Shown here in pieces: positions 21,166 through 30,709 of a stretch of 64,000 bases of DNA; positions within the stretch are counted from its first letter, which is position 1; each line of letters begins with the position of its first letter. Source of the DNA: [Clostridium] leptum DSM 753. GTDB lineage: Bacteria > Bacillota > Clostridia > Oscillospirales > Acutalibacteraceae. The notes beneath the pieces were generated by a model, which saw only the letters and a program-made list of their open reading frames with translations, searched no databases and was not told the origin of the DNA. The stretch spans positions 186,001 through 250,000 of the forward strand of contig DS480349.1 of the NCBI GenBank assembly GCA_000154345.1, read 5' to 3'. The translations under genes were made by a program, and so were the position numbers.

Positions 21166-23880
21166 GTGGCTGGAACGAGATCGAGAACAACTAAAAGTCA
21201 ATCCTCAGCTAAAAATAGGACAGCTAGGACGCCTGCCTCCAAACGGAAGCCCGCGGCCGGAAACCAGCAGCCTAAACGGGGCCGTCCGCCAAAGACGTCT
21301 CCCGGGACGAAACGGGCAAAGACCTTGGAGGAGAAAAAGTCGCGGAATCAGACCTTCGCGATTGTTTTGTTCGCTGTGTCTATTTTCCTGTTCTGCTTGG
21401 TGCTGGTACCGGGGGACAGCGTCTGGAACTGGCTTCATACGATGATCCAGGGCCTGTTCGGCTCCTGCGCAATTGGCTGGCCGATTTTGCTGACCTATGT
21501 TTCCGTGGCCACGGCGCTGGAAAAGCCGGTGCAGAAGCTGAGCACTAAAATTTGGCTTTCCATCACCATGATTATTTTGTTCTGCGCCTGCATTTTCATT
21601 TTTAATCCAGGAGCGGTATCTCCGGAAAAAAATTATTTTCAAAAGCTGTCCGAATTGTACGGCCTGGGAGCGCAGATGAAGGGGGCCGGCTTGTTCAGCG
21701 GCATTTTAGGAATTCCCTTTGTTTCTGTGCTGGGGGAGACCGGCTCGAAAATCGTCATCATTCTTCTGCTGTTCGTCAATTTGATGATCCTAACCGGGAC
21801 CAGCCTGATTCAATTGTTCCGCGCGGTGACAAAGCCGGTGGATATGGCGGGAGAATATATCGGCAATACCCGGGAGGAGCGCCGGATGAAAAAGGAAGCG
21901 CTGGAGCTTCAGGAGAGAAAGCGCACGGACGCTGCCGATATTGACATTTCCCTGGATGATATGCCGGCCCATCCGGTCATTTCTCCCGATGCGGCTATGA
22001 AAGAACGGATTTTGGAGCGCAACGATAAGCTGGAGCAGCTGAAACGAGCTGTCAGCGCGCCGATGCCTACGATCGATACCGATTTAAAAAAAGAAAAAAA
22101 AGCCCGCAGGCAAAAAGAAAGCGGCATCCCGGCCGCCGGCTTGGATATGGCGGGAGCTATGCCGCCCAGAAAAAAGCTGGAGGAGCGGCCTATGGATGAT
22201 AACGGGGCGGCCGCGGCGGCAGCCGCTTTCGCGGCGAAAAAGCGGAATTTGGCGGAAACCAAATCCGACCCGGCCCAGAAGCAGCCGGATCCCCAATCTA
22301 TTTCCATCAAGGTAGAGCCTTATCCGGAGGGGGATAACGGAGAGCCGTCCTATCGGTTCCCGCCGGTATCTCTGCTGGATCCGTCGCCGGAAACGGATGA
22401 GGGGGATGTGACTCACGAGCTGCAGACCTACGGCCAGATGCTGGTGGATACTCTGAAAAGCTTCGGCGTTCAGACAAAAATCGTCGATATCAGCAGGGGA
22501 CCAGCGGTGACCCGGTATGAGCTGCAGCCGGCCGCAGGCGTAAAAATCAGTAAAATCACGAATCTTGCCGATGATATCGCCCTGAATTTAGCGGCGTCCG
22601 GCGTCCGTATCGAGGCTCCAATCCCGGGAAAAGCGGCGGTGGGCATCGAGGTGCCTAATAAGGTAGTCAATGTGGTGAAAATGCGGGAACTGGTGGAATC
22701 CAACAGCTTCCGTTTGGCGAAAAGCAAGCTGACTGTTACCCTGGGCCGGGATATCGCCGGACAGGTGACCCTGACGGATTTGGCAAAAATGCCCCACCTG
22801 CTGATCGCCGGCTCCACTGGCTCCGGTAAATCGGTGTGCATCAATTCTTTGATTATCAGTCTTCTTTATAAATCCACCCCCAGCGAGGTCCGCTTTTTGA
22901 TGGTAGACCCCAAGGTGGTGGAGCTGGGAATTTATAATGGAATTCCCCACCTGCTGGTGCCTGTGGTCACTGACCCGAGAAAGGCGGCCGGCGCCCTGAA
23001 CTGGGCGGTAAACGAAATGCTGAACCGCTACAAGATTTTTGCCCAGTACAATGTGAGAGATCTTCATGCCTATAACCGAATGGTAGCGGCCAACGGAGGA
23101 AAGCCTCCTGTGGCAGAGGGCGAAGAGCTTCCTAAGGATGAAAAGGGACAGGAGATCAGGCTGGAAAAAATGCCCCAGATCGTTATCATTATCGACGAGC
23201 TGGCGGATCTGATGATGGCGGCTCCCAACGAGGTGGAGGATTCTATCTGCCGTCTGGCCCAGATGGCGCGTGCGGCCGGGATGCACCTGGTGATCGCTAC
23301 ACAGCGGCCCTCTGTGGATGTAATCACCGGTATCATCAAAGCCAATATCCCCAGCCGGATCGCTTTCGCCGTCTCCTCGGCTGTAGACTCCAGAACCATT
23401 CTGGACTCCGGCGGAGCGGAAAAACTGCTGGGCCGGGGCGATATGCTGTTCGCGCCTGTAGGCTCTCCTAAGCCGGTTCGTATCCAGGGCTGCTTTGTCA
23501 CTGACGCCGAGATCGAGAAGGTGGTGGACTTTGTGAAGAAGAGCCAGCAGGAGTCTGCCTATGATCAGAATATTATCGAGGAAATCGAGAAGAACGCGGC
23601 GGCGGAGTCCGGAAAGGATTCCGGCGGCGACAGCGGAAAGGACGAGGATCCGGTGCTGAAGGAGGCTGTCAAGTGCGTGGTAGAGGCGGGACAGGCTTCT
23701 ACCTCCTTGCTCCAGCGCCGCCTTTCCGTCGGTTATGCCAGGGCCGGACGCTTGATCGATGAAATGGAGCAGATGGGAATTATCGGCCCTTATGCCGGCT
23801 CTAAGCCCCGCCAGGTACTGATAACCTACCAGCAGTGGCTGGAAATGAGTATGCGCCAGGCGGATGAATCAGAAGAATAG
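21166..23880 (+). CDS. spoIIIE: DNA translocase SpoIIIE/FtsK
   Basis: ATP-driven DNA pump at the division septum, moving chromosomes into daughter cell or forespore. The chosen GTG at 21166 gives 904 residues. A basic, Ser/Thr/Lys-rich N-terminal 60 is followed by four membrane helices (about residues 60-220), a charged low-complexity linker to about 410, then the motor with Walker A GSTGSGKS (549-556), Walker B VIIIDELADLMM (near 675) and TQRPSVDVITG. The C-terminal gamma winged helix (YARAGRLIDEMEQMGIIG) reads KOPS/SRS-type sequences. An ATG at 21154 overlaps the AAGGTG site, so the GTG is preferred. Whether it serves division or sporulation cannot be told from the sequence. Confidence 0.93.
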   Translation: MAGTRSRTTKSQSSAKNRTARTPASKRKPAAGNQQPKRGRPPKTSPGTKRAKTLEEKKSRNQTFAIVLFAVSIFLFCLVLVPGDSVWNWLHTMIQGLFGSCAIGWPILLTYVSVATALEKPVQKLSTKIWLSITMIILFCACIFIFNPGAVSPEKNYFQKLSELYGLGAQMKGAGLFSGILGIPFVSVLGETGSKIVIILLLFVNLMILTGTSLIQLFRAVTKPVDMAGEYIGNTREERRMKKEALELQERKRTDAADIDISLDDMPAHPVISPDAAMKERILERNDKLEQLKRAVSAPMPTIDTDLKKEKKARRQKESGIPAAGLDMAGAMPPRKKLEERPMDDNGAAAAAAAFAAKKRNLAETKSDPAQKQPDPQSISIKVEPYPEGDNGEPSYRFPPVSLLDPSPETDEGDVTHELQTYGQMLVDTLKSFGVQTKIVDISRGPAVTRYELQPAAGVKISKITNLADDIALNLAASGVRIEAPIPGKAAVGIEVPNKVVNVVKMRELVESNSFRLAKSKLTVTLGRDIAGQVTLTDLAKMPHLLIAGSTGSGKSVCINSLIISLLYKSTPSEVRFLMVDPKVVELGIYNGIPHLLVPVVTDPRKAAGALNWAVNEMLNRYKIFAQYNVRDLHAYNRMVAANGGKPPVAEGEELPKDEKGQEIRLEKMPQIVIIIDELADLMMAAPNEVEDSICRLAQMARAAGMHLVIATQRPSVDVITGIIKANIPSRIAFAVSSAVDSRTILDSGGAEKLLGRGDMLFAPVGSPKPVRIQGCFVTDAEIEKVVDFVKKSQQESAYDQNIIEEIEKNAAAESGKDSGGDSGKDEDPVLKEAVKCVVEAGQASTSLLQRRLSVGYARAGRLIDEMEQMGIIGPYAGSKPRQVLITYQQWLEMSMRQADESEE

Positions 23881-24183
23881 ACAGCGCCAGAATCCTCTCG
23901 CCTTAACGGCCGGGAGGATTCCTTTCAGCCGACCGGCTGATAAAAAGAGCTTCTTGGTTCTCCTGTTCCGCCGGAGAGGTTCCCCTTGCCAGAAAATTTC
24001 CAGTGCGGAGGCTTTCCGCGTACTTACTGAAAGCATTGCCCGATAAAATGGCTTGCTGTCTGTAGAATGGTAAATCCGGCTATTTGGACGGATTGTGGCT
24101 CATGTATATGAGGACGCTGAGAAAATGTTGAAAAGTGCTCTCCATGTATGTGATGCTGTAAATTTAGATGAAGGAATTGTGGT
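23881..24183. other. intergenic, spoIIIE to ygiQ
   Basis: It carries an 11-bp hairpin (GAATCCTCTCG 23890-23900 with CGGGAGGATTC 23911-23921) directly after spoIIIE, without a T-run, which may end or protect that transcript. I see no gene or clear promoter in the rest. Confidence 0.5.
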
Positions 24184-26073
24184 ATGGCTTTTTTACCGAT
24201 TACAAAAGAAGAGATGGTGCAGAGGGGATGGGACCAGGCGGATTTTGTCCTGGTGACAGGAGACGCCTATGTGGATCATCCGAGCTTTGGCGCGGCGATC
24301 ATCTCACGGGTGTTGGAGGATGAGGGCTTTCGGGTCGCTGTTCTTCCCCAGCCGGATTGGCGGTGCGACCGTGATTTTATGCGGTTTGGCAGGCCTCGTC
24401 TGGCCTTTCTGGTAACCGCCGGGAATATTGATTCTATGGTGGCGCATTATACCGCCGCCAAAAGAAAGCGCAGCGACGATGCGTATTCCCCGGGAAACAG
24501 GGCGGGAAAACGGCCGGACAGGGCTTGTATTGTATACAGCCGTAAATGTAAGGAGCTTTACCCTGATACACCTGTGATTCTGGGAGGGTTGGAGGCGTCT
24601 CTGCGCCGGTTTGCCCACTATGACTATTGGGATGACCGGGTGCGCCCTTCTATTCTGCTGGAAGCGAAGGCGGACCTGCTGACCTTTGGCATGGGAGAAA
24701 ACCAAACTAGGCAAATCGCTTCCAAGCTTGGCCAAGGGTTACCGGTTAGCTCTCTGCGGGACATCAGAGGCGTCTGCTACGCGGTGAAAACCCAGGATTA
24801 TCAGCCTGGCCCGGCGGTAGAATGCCCCAGCTTTGAGCGGGTATGTTCCTCTAAAAGGGATTACGCCGTTTCCTGCCGCAAGCAGCAGGATGAGCATGAC
24901 GCGGTGCGGGGAAAAACCGTGATTCAGCGCCACGGGGACCAAATTGTGGTGCAAAATCCGCCGATGCCTCCCTTGACCACTCAGGAGCTTGACCGGGTCT
25001 ACGCGCTGCCCTATGAGCGTATGTACCATCCCTCCTATGAAAAGGAGGGCGGCGTCCCGGGAATCCAAGAGGTGGAGTTTTCCATTACGCACAATCGGGG
25101 CTGCTTTGGGGCCTGCAATTTTTGTTCCATCGCCTACCATCAGGGACGGGCGGTAACGGTGCGCAGCCAGGAATCGATTCTCGCGGAAGCAAAAAGGCTG
25201 ACGGAGAACCACAGATTCAAGGGGTATATTCACGACGTCGGCGGACCTACCGCAAATTTCAGAAGGCCCTCCTGCGAAAAGCAGAAAACAGCCGGGCTGT
25301 GCAAAGGGAAAAAATGTCTGGCCCCGAAACCGTGTCCTCAGCTTCAGGTGGATCACAGCGAATATTTGGAGATCCTGCGAAGGCTGAGAAAGCTGCCGAA
25401 GGTCAAGCGGGTATTTATCCGATCCGGCATCCGGTTCGATTACCTAATCCAGGACAAAGACCAGGAGTTTTTCCAGGAGCTGGTCCGGCATCATGTCAGC
25501 GGCCAGCTGAAGGTGGCGCCGGAGCATTGCTCGGCGGCGGTGCTGGATGCCATGGGAAAGCCGCATATTGAAGCTTACCTGCGCTTTGCCCGGCGGTTTT
25601 ACGGGATCACCAAAGAGGCTGGAAAAGAGCAGTATCTTGTCCCGTATTTGATGTCGTCCCATCCTGGTTCTACGTTAAAGGACGCTGTGGAACTGGCGCT
25701 GTTTTTAAAACGGGAAAAAATTCGTCCGGAACAGGTTCAGGATTTTTATCCTACCCCGGGCACCATTTCCACCTGTATGTTTTACACGGGGCTGGATCCG
25801 TATACCATGAAGGAAGTGTACGTGGCTAAAACTGAGAAGGAAAAGGCTATGCAGAGGGCGCTGCTTCAATATTTCAATCCCAAAAACCAGGGGCTGGTGA
25901 TCGAGGCGCTGAAAAAGGCCGGCAGGCTGGACTTGATCGGTACCTCGCCTGGCTGCCTGGTCAGGCCGGACCCGAAGACGGCGGCCGCGCTCAGAAATAA
26001 AAAGCCTGCGATAAAAAAACACACCGTGAAGAAGGGAAAGGGCTCTTACCCAAAAGGGAAAAAACGAGTATGA
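24184..26073 (+). CDS. YgiQ-family radical SAM protein
   Basis: Member of the UPF0313/YgiQ family of radical SAM enzymes; the reaction is not established. The 629 residues comprise an N-terminal B12-binding-like region (FLPITKEEMVQRGWDQADFV, VILGGLEASLRRFAHYDYWDD), then the Fe-S motif C307-x3-C311-x2-C314 in NRGCFGACNFCSIAYHQGR. The SPASM-like/YgiQ-specific C-terminal part follows (SRDR-type DVGGPTANF, VQDFYPTPGTISTCMFYTG). The end is lysine-rich. The last four bases overlap the next gene (ATGA), so it is translationally coupled to the MBL protein. The family is widespread in anaerobes. Confidence 0.9.
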   Translation: MAFLPITKEEMVQRGWDQADFVLVTGDAYVDHPSFGAAIISRVLEDEGFRVAVLPQPDWRCDRDFMRFGRPRLAFLVTAGNIDSMVAHYTAAKRKRSDDAYSPGNRAGKRPDRACIVYSRKCKELYPDTPVILGGLEASLRRFAHYDYWDDRVRPSILLEAKADLLTFGMGENQTRQIASKLGQGLPVSSLRDIRGVCYAVKTQDYQPGPAVECPSFERVCSSKRDYAVSCRKQQDEHDAVRGKTVIQRHGDQIVVQNPPMPPLTTQELDRVYALPYERMYHPSYEKEGGVPGIQEVEFSITHNRGCFGACNFCSIAYHQGRAVTVRSQESILAEAKRLTENHRFKGYIHDVGGPTANFRRPSCEKQKTAGLCKGKKCLAPKPCPQLQVDHSEYLEILRRLRKLPKVKRVFIRSGIRFDYLIQDKDQEFFQELVRHHVSGQLKVAPEHCSAAVLDAMGKPHIEAYLRFARRFYGITKEAGKEQYLVPYLMSSHPGSTLKDAVELALFLKREKIRPEQVQDFYPTPGTISTCMFYTGLDPYTMKEVYVAKTEKEKAMQRALLQYFNPKNQGLVIEALKKAGRLDLIGTSPGCLVRPDPKTAAALRNKKPAIKKHTVKKGKGSYPKGKKRV

Positions 26074-27014
26074 GATCGACGACAGGGATGGCCAAAAAGC
26101 GTCTGATGGCCCTGGCGGCAGTGCTGCTTTTTGTAACCGCCGCTATGGTAGTCAGCTTTCAGACCATAGACGGAATTCCGAACTGGAAACGGATTTATCA
26201 ATTTTTCGGGGTGGCTGATGTTTCCCGGGAAGCGGACGCTTATGATTTATCCGTCCATTTTATCGATGTGGGGAAGGCCGACGGAATTTATATCCGCTGT
26301 AATGGCAAGCATATTTTAATCGACTCCGGCGATGTGGAATATTCCGGGACGGTGACGAATTATCTGAAGCGTCAGGGCGTGGAGGTTCTGGATATGGTAG
26401 TGGTCACTCATTTTGACCGGGACCATATCGGCGGCATGGCCAACGTTCTGATGGAGTTTGAAGTGAAAAGATTTCTGATGCCGGAGCTTCCGGAAGAGCT
26501 GGTTCCGGATTCAGCCGCCTATGAAACGATGATTTATGCCCTTGGCGCTCGGCGGGTTCCGGCGGAAAGCCCTGATATCGGAGACAGATTTTCTCTGGGA
26601 GGAATGGAGATACGGGTGCTCGGCCCGCAGAGGGTTTACGATGATATGAATGACAACTCGATTCTCTTGAAAATGACCTACGGAGAAATAAGCTTTCTGT
26701 TTATGGGGGACGCTGAGGAAAACGCGGAGAAGGATTTGCTGGAGCAGGGATATGACCTGAGATCGACGGTGCTCAAGGTAGGCCATCACGGCAGTAAAAC
26801 CAGCACCTCCCAGGAGCTTTTGGATGCGGTCATGCCTCAGGCGGCTGTGATTTCTGTAGGCGAGGATAGAAACGAGCTTCCGAAAACACAGGTGCTGGAC
26901 CGCCTCAGTGAAAACGGCGCGGCGGTATTCCGAACGGATCTAAACGGCACCATCGTTATGGCAAGCAACGGCGATATGCTTCATATTTTTATGGAAAAGG
27001 ATGAGGAAAATTGA
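26070..27014 (+). CDS. membrane-anchored metallo-beta-lactamase-fold hydrolase (ComEC C-terminal-like)
   Basis: A 314-residue extracellular hydrolase with one N-terminal membrane anchor (KRLMALAAVLLFVTAAMVVS). The MBL domain starts with LSVHFIDVGKADGIYI and carries the metal motif H114-F-D-R-D-H119, then GDAEENAEKDLL and VGHHGSKTSTS. This is the pattern of the ComEC/Rec2 C-terminal domain and of free-standing relatives suggested to cut DNA or phosphodiesters. It overlaps the YgiQ gene by four bases and the DUF3006 gene by four, forming a tight trio. MBL-DUF3006 pairing is common in Firmicutes. Confidence 0.88.
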   Translation: MRSTTGMAKKRLMALAAVLLFVTAAMVVSFQTIDGIPNWKRIYQFFGVADVSREADAYDLSVHFIDVGKADGIYIRCNGKHILIDSGDVEYSGTVTNYLKRQGVEVLDMVVVTHFDRDHIGGMANVLMEFEVKRFLMPELPEELVPDSAAYETMIYALGARRVPAESPDIGDRFSLGGMEIRVLGPQRVYDDMNDNSILLKMTYGEISFLFMGDAEENAEKDLLEQGYDLRSTVLKVGHHGSKTSTSQELLDAVMPQAAVISVGEDRNELPKTQVLDRLSENGAAVFRTDLNGTIVMASNGDMLHIFMEKDEEN

Positions 27015-27229
27015 GAAAGCTAATCATTGACCGGTTCGAGGGAACCTACGCGATCTGTGAGGATCAGGAAAAAAAGATGTTCGCTATTTCGCTGAATGAG
27101 CTTCCCCAGGGGGCGAAGCCGGGGGATGTTCTGCAGATCAGCGGCGCGGGAGAGCTTTCTGTAGATCAGGAGGAGACTCAGCGGCGGCGCAAAAAAATGG
27201 CAGGCCTGCAAAGCAAGCTGTTTCGTTAA
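27011..27229 (+). CDS. DUF3006 family protein
   Basis: A 72-residue protein beginning with IIDRFEGTYAICEDQEKKMF and continuing to the PQGAKPGDVLQIS turn, the DUF3006 signature of a small beta-barrel. The C-terminal third is basic (QRRRKKMAG). The TTG start overlaps the MBL stop codon (TTGA), implying coupled synthesis. DUF3006 proteins usually accompany ComEC-like MBL hydrolases, so it may be an accessory to that enzyme; its function is not known. Confidence 0.8.
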   Translation: MRKLIIDRFEGTYAICEDQEKKMFAISLNELPQGAKPGDVLQISGAGELSVDQEETQRRRKKMAGLQSKLFR

Positions 27230-27566
27230 CCGGATATCATTGCTTCAATTTCAGAAAGGCGAAAAAGTCAGGCTGAGTCAAACTAAAAACAGAAGGGGCC
27301 TGATTTTCGTTTTTCATGAACCGCCTGGTGTTATTCGCTTTCCGGTTTTTGCATCACTACAAGCCGATTCCTAAGAATCGATTTCCGTGAATTAGTCCTT
27401 TTAGTTCTTTACTTTGACCGGGGCTTATAGTAAAATGATAAGAAGATATGGAGCCGGTTGCCAATAAATTTCCTGAGAAGGCTCAAAAGGCTTTCATGAT
27501 TTTTGGAGAGCTTTTATTGGCTTTTATCGGCCCAGGGGCTGAAAAATAAAAAGGGAGCGTGTTTGA
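27230..27566 (+). other. intergenic region with pyrH promoter
   Basis: TTTACT (27408-27413), 17 bases and TAAAAT (27431-27436) make the best promoter. About 28 bases before it lies a small perfect palindrome, CGATTC-CTAA-GAATCG (27365-27380), of unknown role. The leader of about 120 bases shows no riboswitch I recognise. Confidence 0.5.
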
Positions 27567-28274
27567 ATGCAGCCAAAATACAAGCGTATTTTATTGAAAC
27601 TCAGCGGCGAGTCTCTTGCCGGGGGCGATAAGCACGGCATCAACAACGAGACGGTGCTTTCCATCGGCAGGGCCATTAAGGCTTGCGCGGATATGGGAGT
27701 GGAGATCGGTATCGTGGTCGGCGGCGGCAACTTTTGGAGAGGCCGCAGCTCGGGAAGCATGGACCGCACCAGAGCGGATCACGTGGGAATGCTGGCTACC
27801 GTTATGAACGCGCTTTGTGTCGCGGATGCTTTGGAGCAGATGGAGGTTCCCGTCCGCGTGCAGACCGCGATCTCCATGCAGCAGGTCGCAGAACCTTATA
27901 TCCGGAACCGGGCGGTACGCCACCTGGAAAAGGGAAGAGTCGTGGTGTTTGGCTGCGGAACCGGAAATCCTTTCTTCTCCACGGATACCGCCGCCGCCTT
28001 GCGGGCCGCTGAAATCGATGCGGATATCATTTTAAAGGCTACGATGGTGGACGGCGTATATGACAGCGATCCTCATAAAAATCCCAGCGCGAAAAAGTAC
28101 ACGGAGCTGACCTTTTCCGACGTGCTGAATCAGAGCCTGCAGGTGATGGACAGCACCGCCGCTTCTTTGTGCAGGGATAATAAGCTTCCCATTTATGTTT
28201 TCAGCATTGAGGATCCAGATAATATTCCCAGAGCCGTGTGCGGGGAGCCCATTGGAACCATTGTCCGCTCTTAA
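27567..28274 (+). CDS. pyrH: UMP kinase
   Basis: Phosphorylates UMP to UDP in pyrimidine nucleotide synthesis; homohexameric and allosteric in bacteria. The 235 residues contain KRILLKLSGESLAG at the N-terminus, VGGGNFWRGRS, the ADHVGMLATVMNAL region and the C-terminal ATMVDGVYDSDP. Length and motifs are ordinary. It begins the block pyrH-frr-uppS-cdsA-dxr-rseP-ispG-polC, but rpsB and tsf, which usually precede it, are not here. Confidence 0.97.
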   Translation: MQPKYKRILLKLSGESLAGGDKHGINNETVLSIGRAIKACADMGVEIGIVVGGGNFWRGRSSGSMDRTRADHVGMLATVMNALCVADALEQMEVPVRVQTAISMQQVAEPYIRNRAVRHLEKGRVVVFGCGTGNPFFSTDTAAALRAAEIDADIILKATMVDGVYDSDPHKNPSAKKYTELTFSDVLNQSLQVMDSTAASLCRDNKLPIYVFSIEDPDNIPRAVCGEPIGTIVRS

Positions 28275-28333
28275 TGGTCGCGGATTGATGAAAGCGAGAT
28301 AAATACGAAAATAATGATCTTGGAGGTTTTACC

Positions 28334-28888
28334 ATGAAGCAGGTGTTTGAAAACGCAGACAAAAAAATGAACAAGACCATAAACGCGCTTACCTCGGAAT
28401 TTGCCGGTATCCGTGCCGGCAGGGCCAATCCGGCGGTGCTGGATAAGATTATGGTGGATTATTACGGCAGCCCTACCGCTATCAACCAGCTTGCCGCTAT
28501 TTCTGTTACAGAGGCCCGCACCCTGACCATCTCTCCTTGGGACCAATCTGTGGTGCACGCGGTGGAAAAGGCTATCCAGTCCTCTGATCTGGGGATTAAC
28601 CCACAGACAGACGGCAAGGTGATCCGTTTGATTTTCCCGCCGCTCACCGAGGACCGCCGCCGGGATATCGTAAAGGATATCAAGAAAATGGAGGAAGAAG
28701 CCAAGGTGGCTATCCGCTCTATCCGCCGGGATTCTATGGATAAGCTGAAGGCTCTGAAGAAAAACGGAGAGATCACAGAGGATGACCTGAAGGATGCGGA
28801 AAAGAAAATGCAGAACCAGACCGACAAGTTTATCAAGGAGATCGAGTCGATTTCACAGGTAAAAGAAAAAGAAATTATGGAAATCTAA
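28334..28888 (+). CDS. frr: ribosome recycling factor
   Basis: Splits post-termination ribosomes with EF-G. The 184 residues are normal: three-helix bundle with AGRANPAVLDKIMVDYYGSP near residue 30 and the C-terminal KALKKNGEITEDDLKDAEK region. TTGGAGG lies nine bases before the ATG. It follows pyrH by 59 bases. It is succeeded by a 12-bp hairpin before uppS. Confidence 0.97.
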   Translation: MKQVFENADKKMNKTINALTSEFAGIRAGRANPAVLDKIMVDYYGSPTAINQLAAISVTEARTLTISPWDQSVVHAVEKAIQSSDLGINPQTDGKVIRLIFPPLTEDRRRDIVKDIKKMEEEAKVAIRSIRRDSMDKLKALKKNGEITEDDLKDAEKKMQNQTDKFIKEIESISQVKEKEIMEI

Positions 28889-28917
28889 GGTAGGATTTTC
28901 AATAGCGGGATAGAAAA

Positions 28918-28950
28918 CGGCAGGGTAAACCAGATGGCTTTGCCCTGCCG
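28918..28950 (+). other. hairpin between frr and uppS
   Basis: CGGCAGGGTAAA (28918-28929) pairs with TTTGCCCTGCCG (28939-28950), 12 bp including one G-U, nine-base loop. There is no T-run, so it is more likely a processing or stability element than a terminator. Confidence 0.45.
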
Positions 28951-28973
28951 AAAAGAATGTGATGTGATTTTAC

Positions 28974-29723
28974 TTGGCCTTGTTTTTTAAAAAAGGCGAT
29001 TCGGCAAAGCCGCGGCAGGCGGAGCGGATTCTGCCCAGGCACTTAGGAATCATTATGGATGGCAACGGCCGGTGGGCGAAAAAGAGGGGAATGCCCCGGT
29101 CAGCGGGCCACACGGTGGGCGCCGCCAATTTTAAGACGATTACACGGTATTGCGCCAAAATTGGAATTGAGTATTTAACCGTTTACGCTTTTTCTACTGA
29201 AAATTGGAAACGTCCGTCTGCGGAAATTAACGGCTTGATGAAGCTGTTCAAGCAGTATCTGGAGGAATCTCTCCGGGATTTCCGAGATGATGATATAAAG
29301 GTCCGCTTTATTGGGGATACGGAGGCTTTTTCTTCTGACCTGCGCCAGCTCATTGAGGAAACCCGGGAGGTCTGCAAGGACCGCACCGGAATGGTGCTGA
29401 ATATTGCTATGAATTACGGCGGCAGGGATGAAATTCTACGGGCGGTAAAGCAGATTTCCCAAAAGGTATCTCAGGGAGAGCTTACGCAGGAGGAGATCAC
29501 CGAGGAGGTTTTCTCCAGGCATTTATATACCGCTGGCCAGCCTGACCCCGATTTGATTATCCGGCCCAGCGGGGAGCAAAGGATCTCTAATTTTCTGCTG
29601 TGGCAGTCGGCCTATACGGAATATATTATTATGGATATTTTGTGGCCTGATTTTACCACTGCCGATCTGGATGCCGCGTTAGCGGAATACGCTAGGCGCA
29701 ATCGGCGGTTTGGAGGGGTTTAA
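28974..29723 (+). CDS. uppS: undecaprenyl diphosphate synthase (cis-prenyltransferase)
   Basis: Makes the C55 lipid carrier for peptidoglycan and teichoic acid precursors from FPP and IPP. It has 249 residues. HLGIIMDGNGRWAKKRG gives the catalytic Asp-containing N-terminal motif, then LTVYAFSTENWKRP, and the C-terminal DLIIRPSGEQRISNFLLWQ. The TTG at 28974 is the best start visible, though its ribosome-binding site (GATGTGAT) is weak; the first 20 residues are less conserved. Its stop is adjacent to the cdsA start. Confidence 0.94.
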   Translation: MALFFKKGDSAKPRQAERILPRHLGIIMDGNGRWAKKRGMPRSAGHTVGAANFKTITRYCAKIGIEYLTVYAFSTENWKRPSAEINGLMKLFKQYLEESLRDFRDDDIKVRFIGDTEAFSSDLRQLIEETREVCKDRTGMVLNIAMNYGGRDEILRAVKQISQKVSQGELTQEEITEEVFSRHLYTAGQPDPDLIIRPSGEQRISNFLLWQSAYTEYIIMDILWPDFTTADLDAALAEYARRNRRFGGV

Positions 29724-30557
29724 ATGGCGAAACGATTGATGTCTGCGATATTCGGGATCACTTATGTGGTTTTGGTATTGGTATTCAACGGCAATCTGCC
29801 CGTGCTTCTTAATATCTCTCTGGCTGCGGTCAGCGCTGTGTGCGTGTTTGAGGTATGCTCCGCCATGGGGATTCAGAAAATATATGGAATGGTAATTCCG
29901 GCGCTGGCGTTTTCTTTGATTATGCCTTTGTTTGGCTTTACTATTTTCAATAGGGCCTGCTTCCTCTTTGCGGTAGTGATGTTCTGTGCCTTGATCGCCA
30001 TGCATAAAAACATTACCTTTAAGGATATGGCGGTGCTTTATTCCCTATCACTGATTATCAGCTATCCCCTGGGGCTGATCTGCCAGCTCCGGGATATCGG
30101 CGGAGCGGTGCATAACACCGTTGGAATTTTCTATATTGTAATTTGCCTTGTGCTGCCCTGGACAGCAGATGCCGGCGCTTATTTTATCGGCTCCGCTATG
30201 GGAAAGCATAAGCTTTGCCCGAATATCAGCCCTAAGAAAAGTGTGGAGGGCGCCGTAGGCGGCGTTATTATTTCTGTACTTTGCACGGCGGCTGCTTGCT
30301 TGATTTTCCAGTATTGGATTTTCCCGGAAGGCGTTAAAATCCATTATTTTGCTGTGATTCTTATGTCCCTGGCGGGAGCCGGCCTCTCTATTCTCGGAGA
30401 TTTGAGCTTCTCGCTGGTAAAAAGAGGCTGCCATATTAAGGATTTCGGCAATGTCCTGCCGGGACACGGCGGGCTTTTGGACCGTTTTGACAGCGTCATC
30501 TTTGTGGTGCCCATGGTTTATTTTGTTACTACCATGTATCCGGTCGTCACCATTTAA
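29724..30557 (+). CDS. cdsA: phosphatidate cytidylyltransferase
   Basis: Integral membrane enzyme forming CDP-diacylglycerol, the precursor of acidic phospholipids. The 277 residues have seven to eight hydrophobic segments and the family signature near the C-terminus: LSFSLVKRGCHIKDFGNVLP, then GHGGLLDRFD. The gene starts immediately after the uppS stop, preceded by TGGAGGGG. It is part of the conserved lipid/isoprenoid block. Confidence 0.95.
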   Translation: MAKRLMSAIFGITYVVLVLVFNGNLPVLLNISLAAVSAVCVFEVCSAMGIQKIYGMVIPALAFSLIMPLFGFTIFNRACFLFAVVMFCALIAMHKNITFKDMAVLYSLSLIISYPLGLICQLRDIGGAVHNTVGIFYIVICLVLPWTADAGAYFIGSAMGKHKLCPNISPKKSVEGAVGGVIISVLCTAAACLIFQYWIFPEGVKIHYFAVILMSLAGAGLSILGDLSFSLVKRGCHIKDFGNVLPGHGGLLDRFDSVIFVVPMVYFVTTMYPVVTI

Positions 30558-30709
30558 CTGTTTAGCGGCGATCTTGGCATGAACCGCTGTCGAAGGGGGA
30601 GGCCTCTTTATTTTGTGAGGCCCGTTAAAAGGTGTGAAAGCCAAGCGGCCCGGGATTTCCGGACCCGCTTGAAAGATCCATGGATAAAATGGAAAGGCGT
30701 TGCATAATT

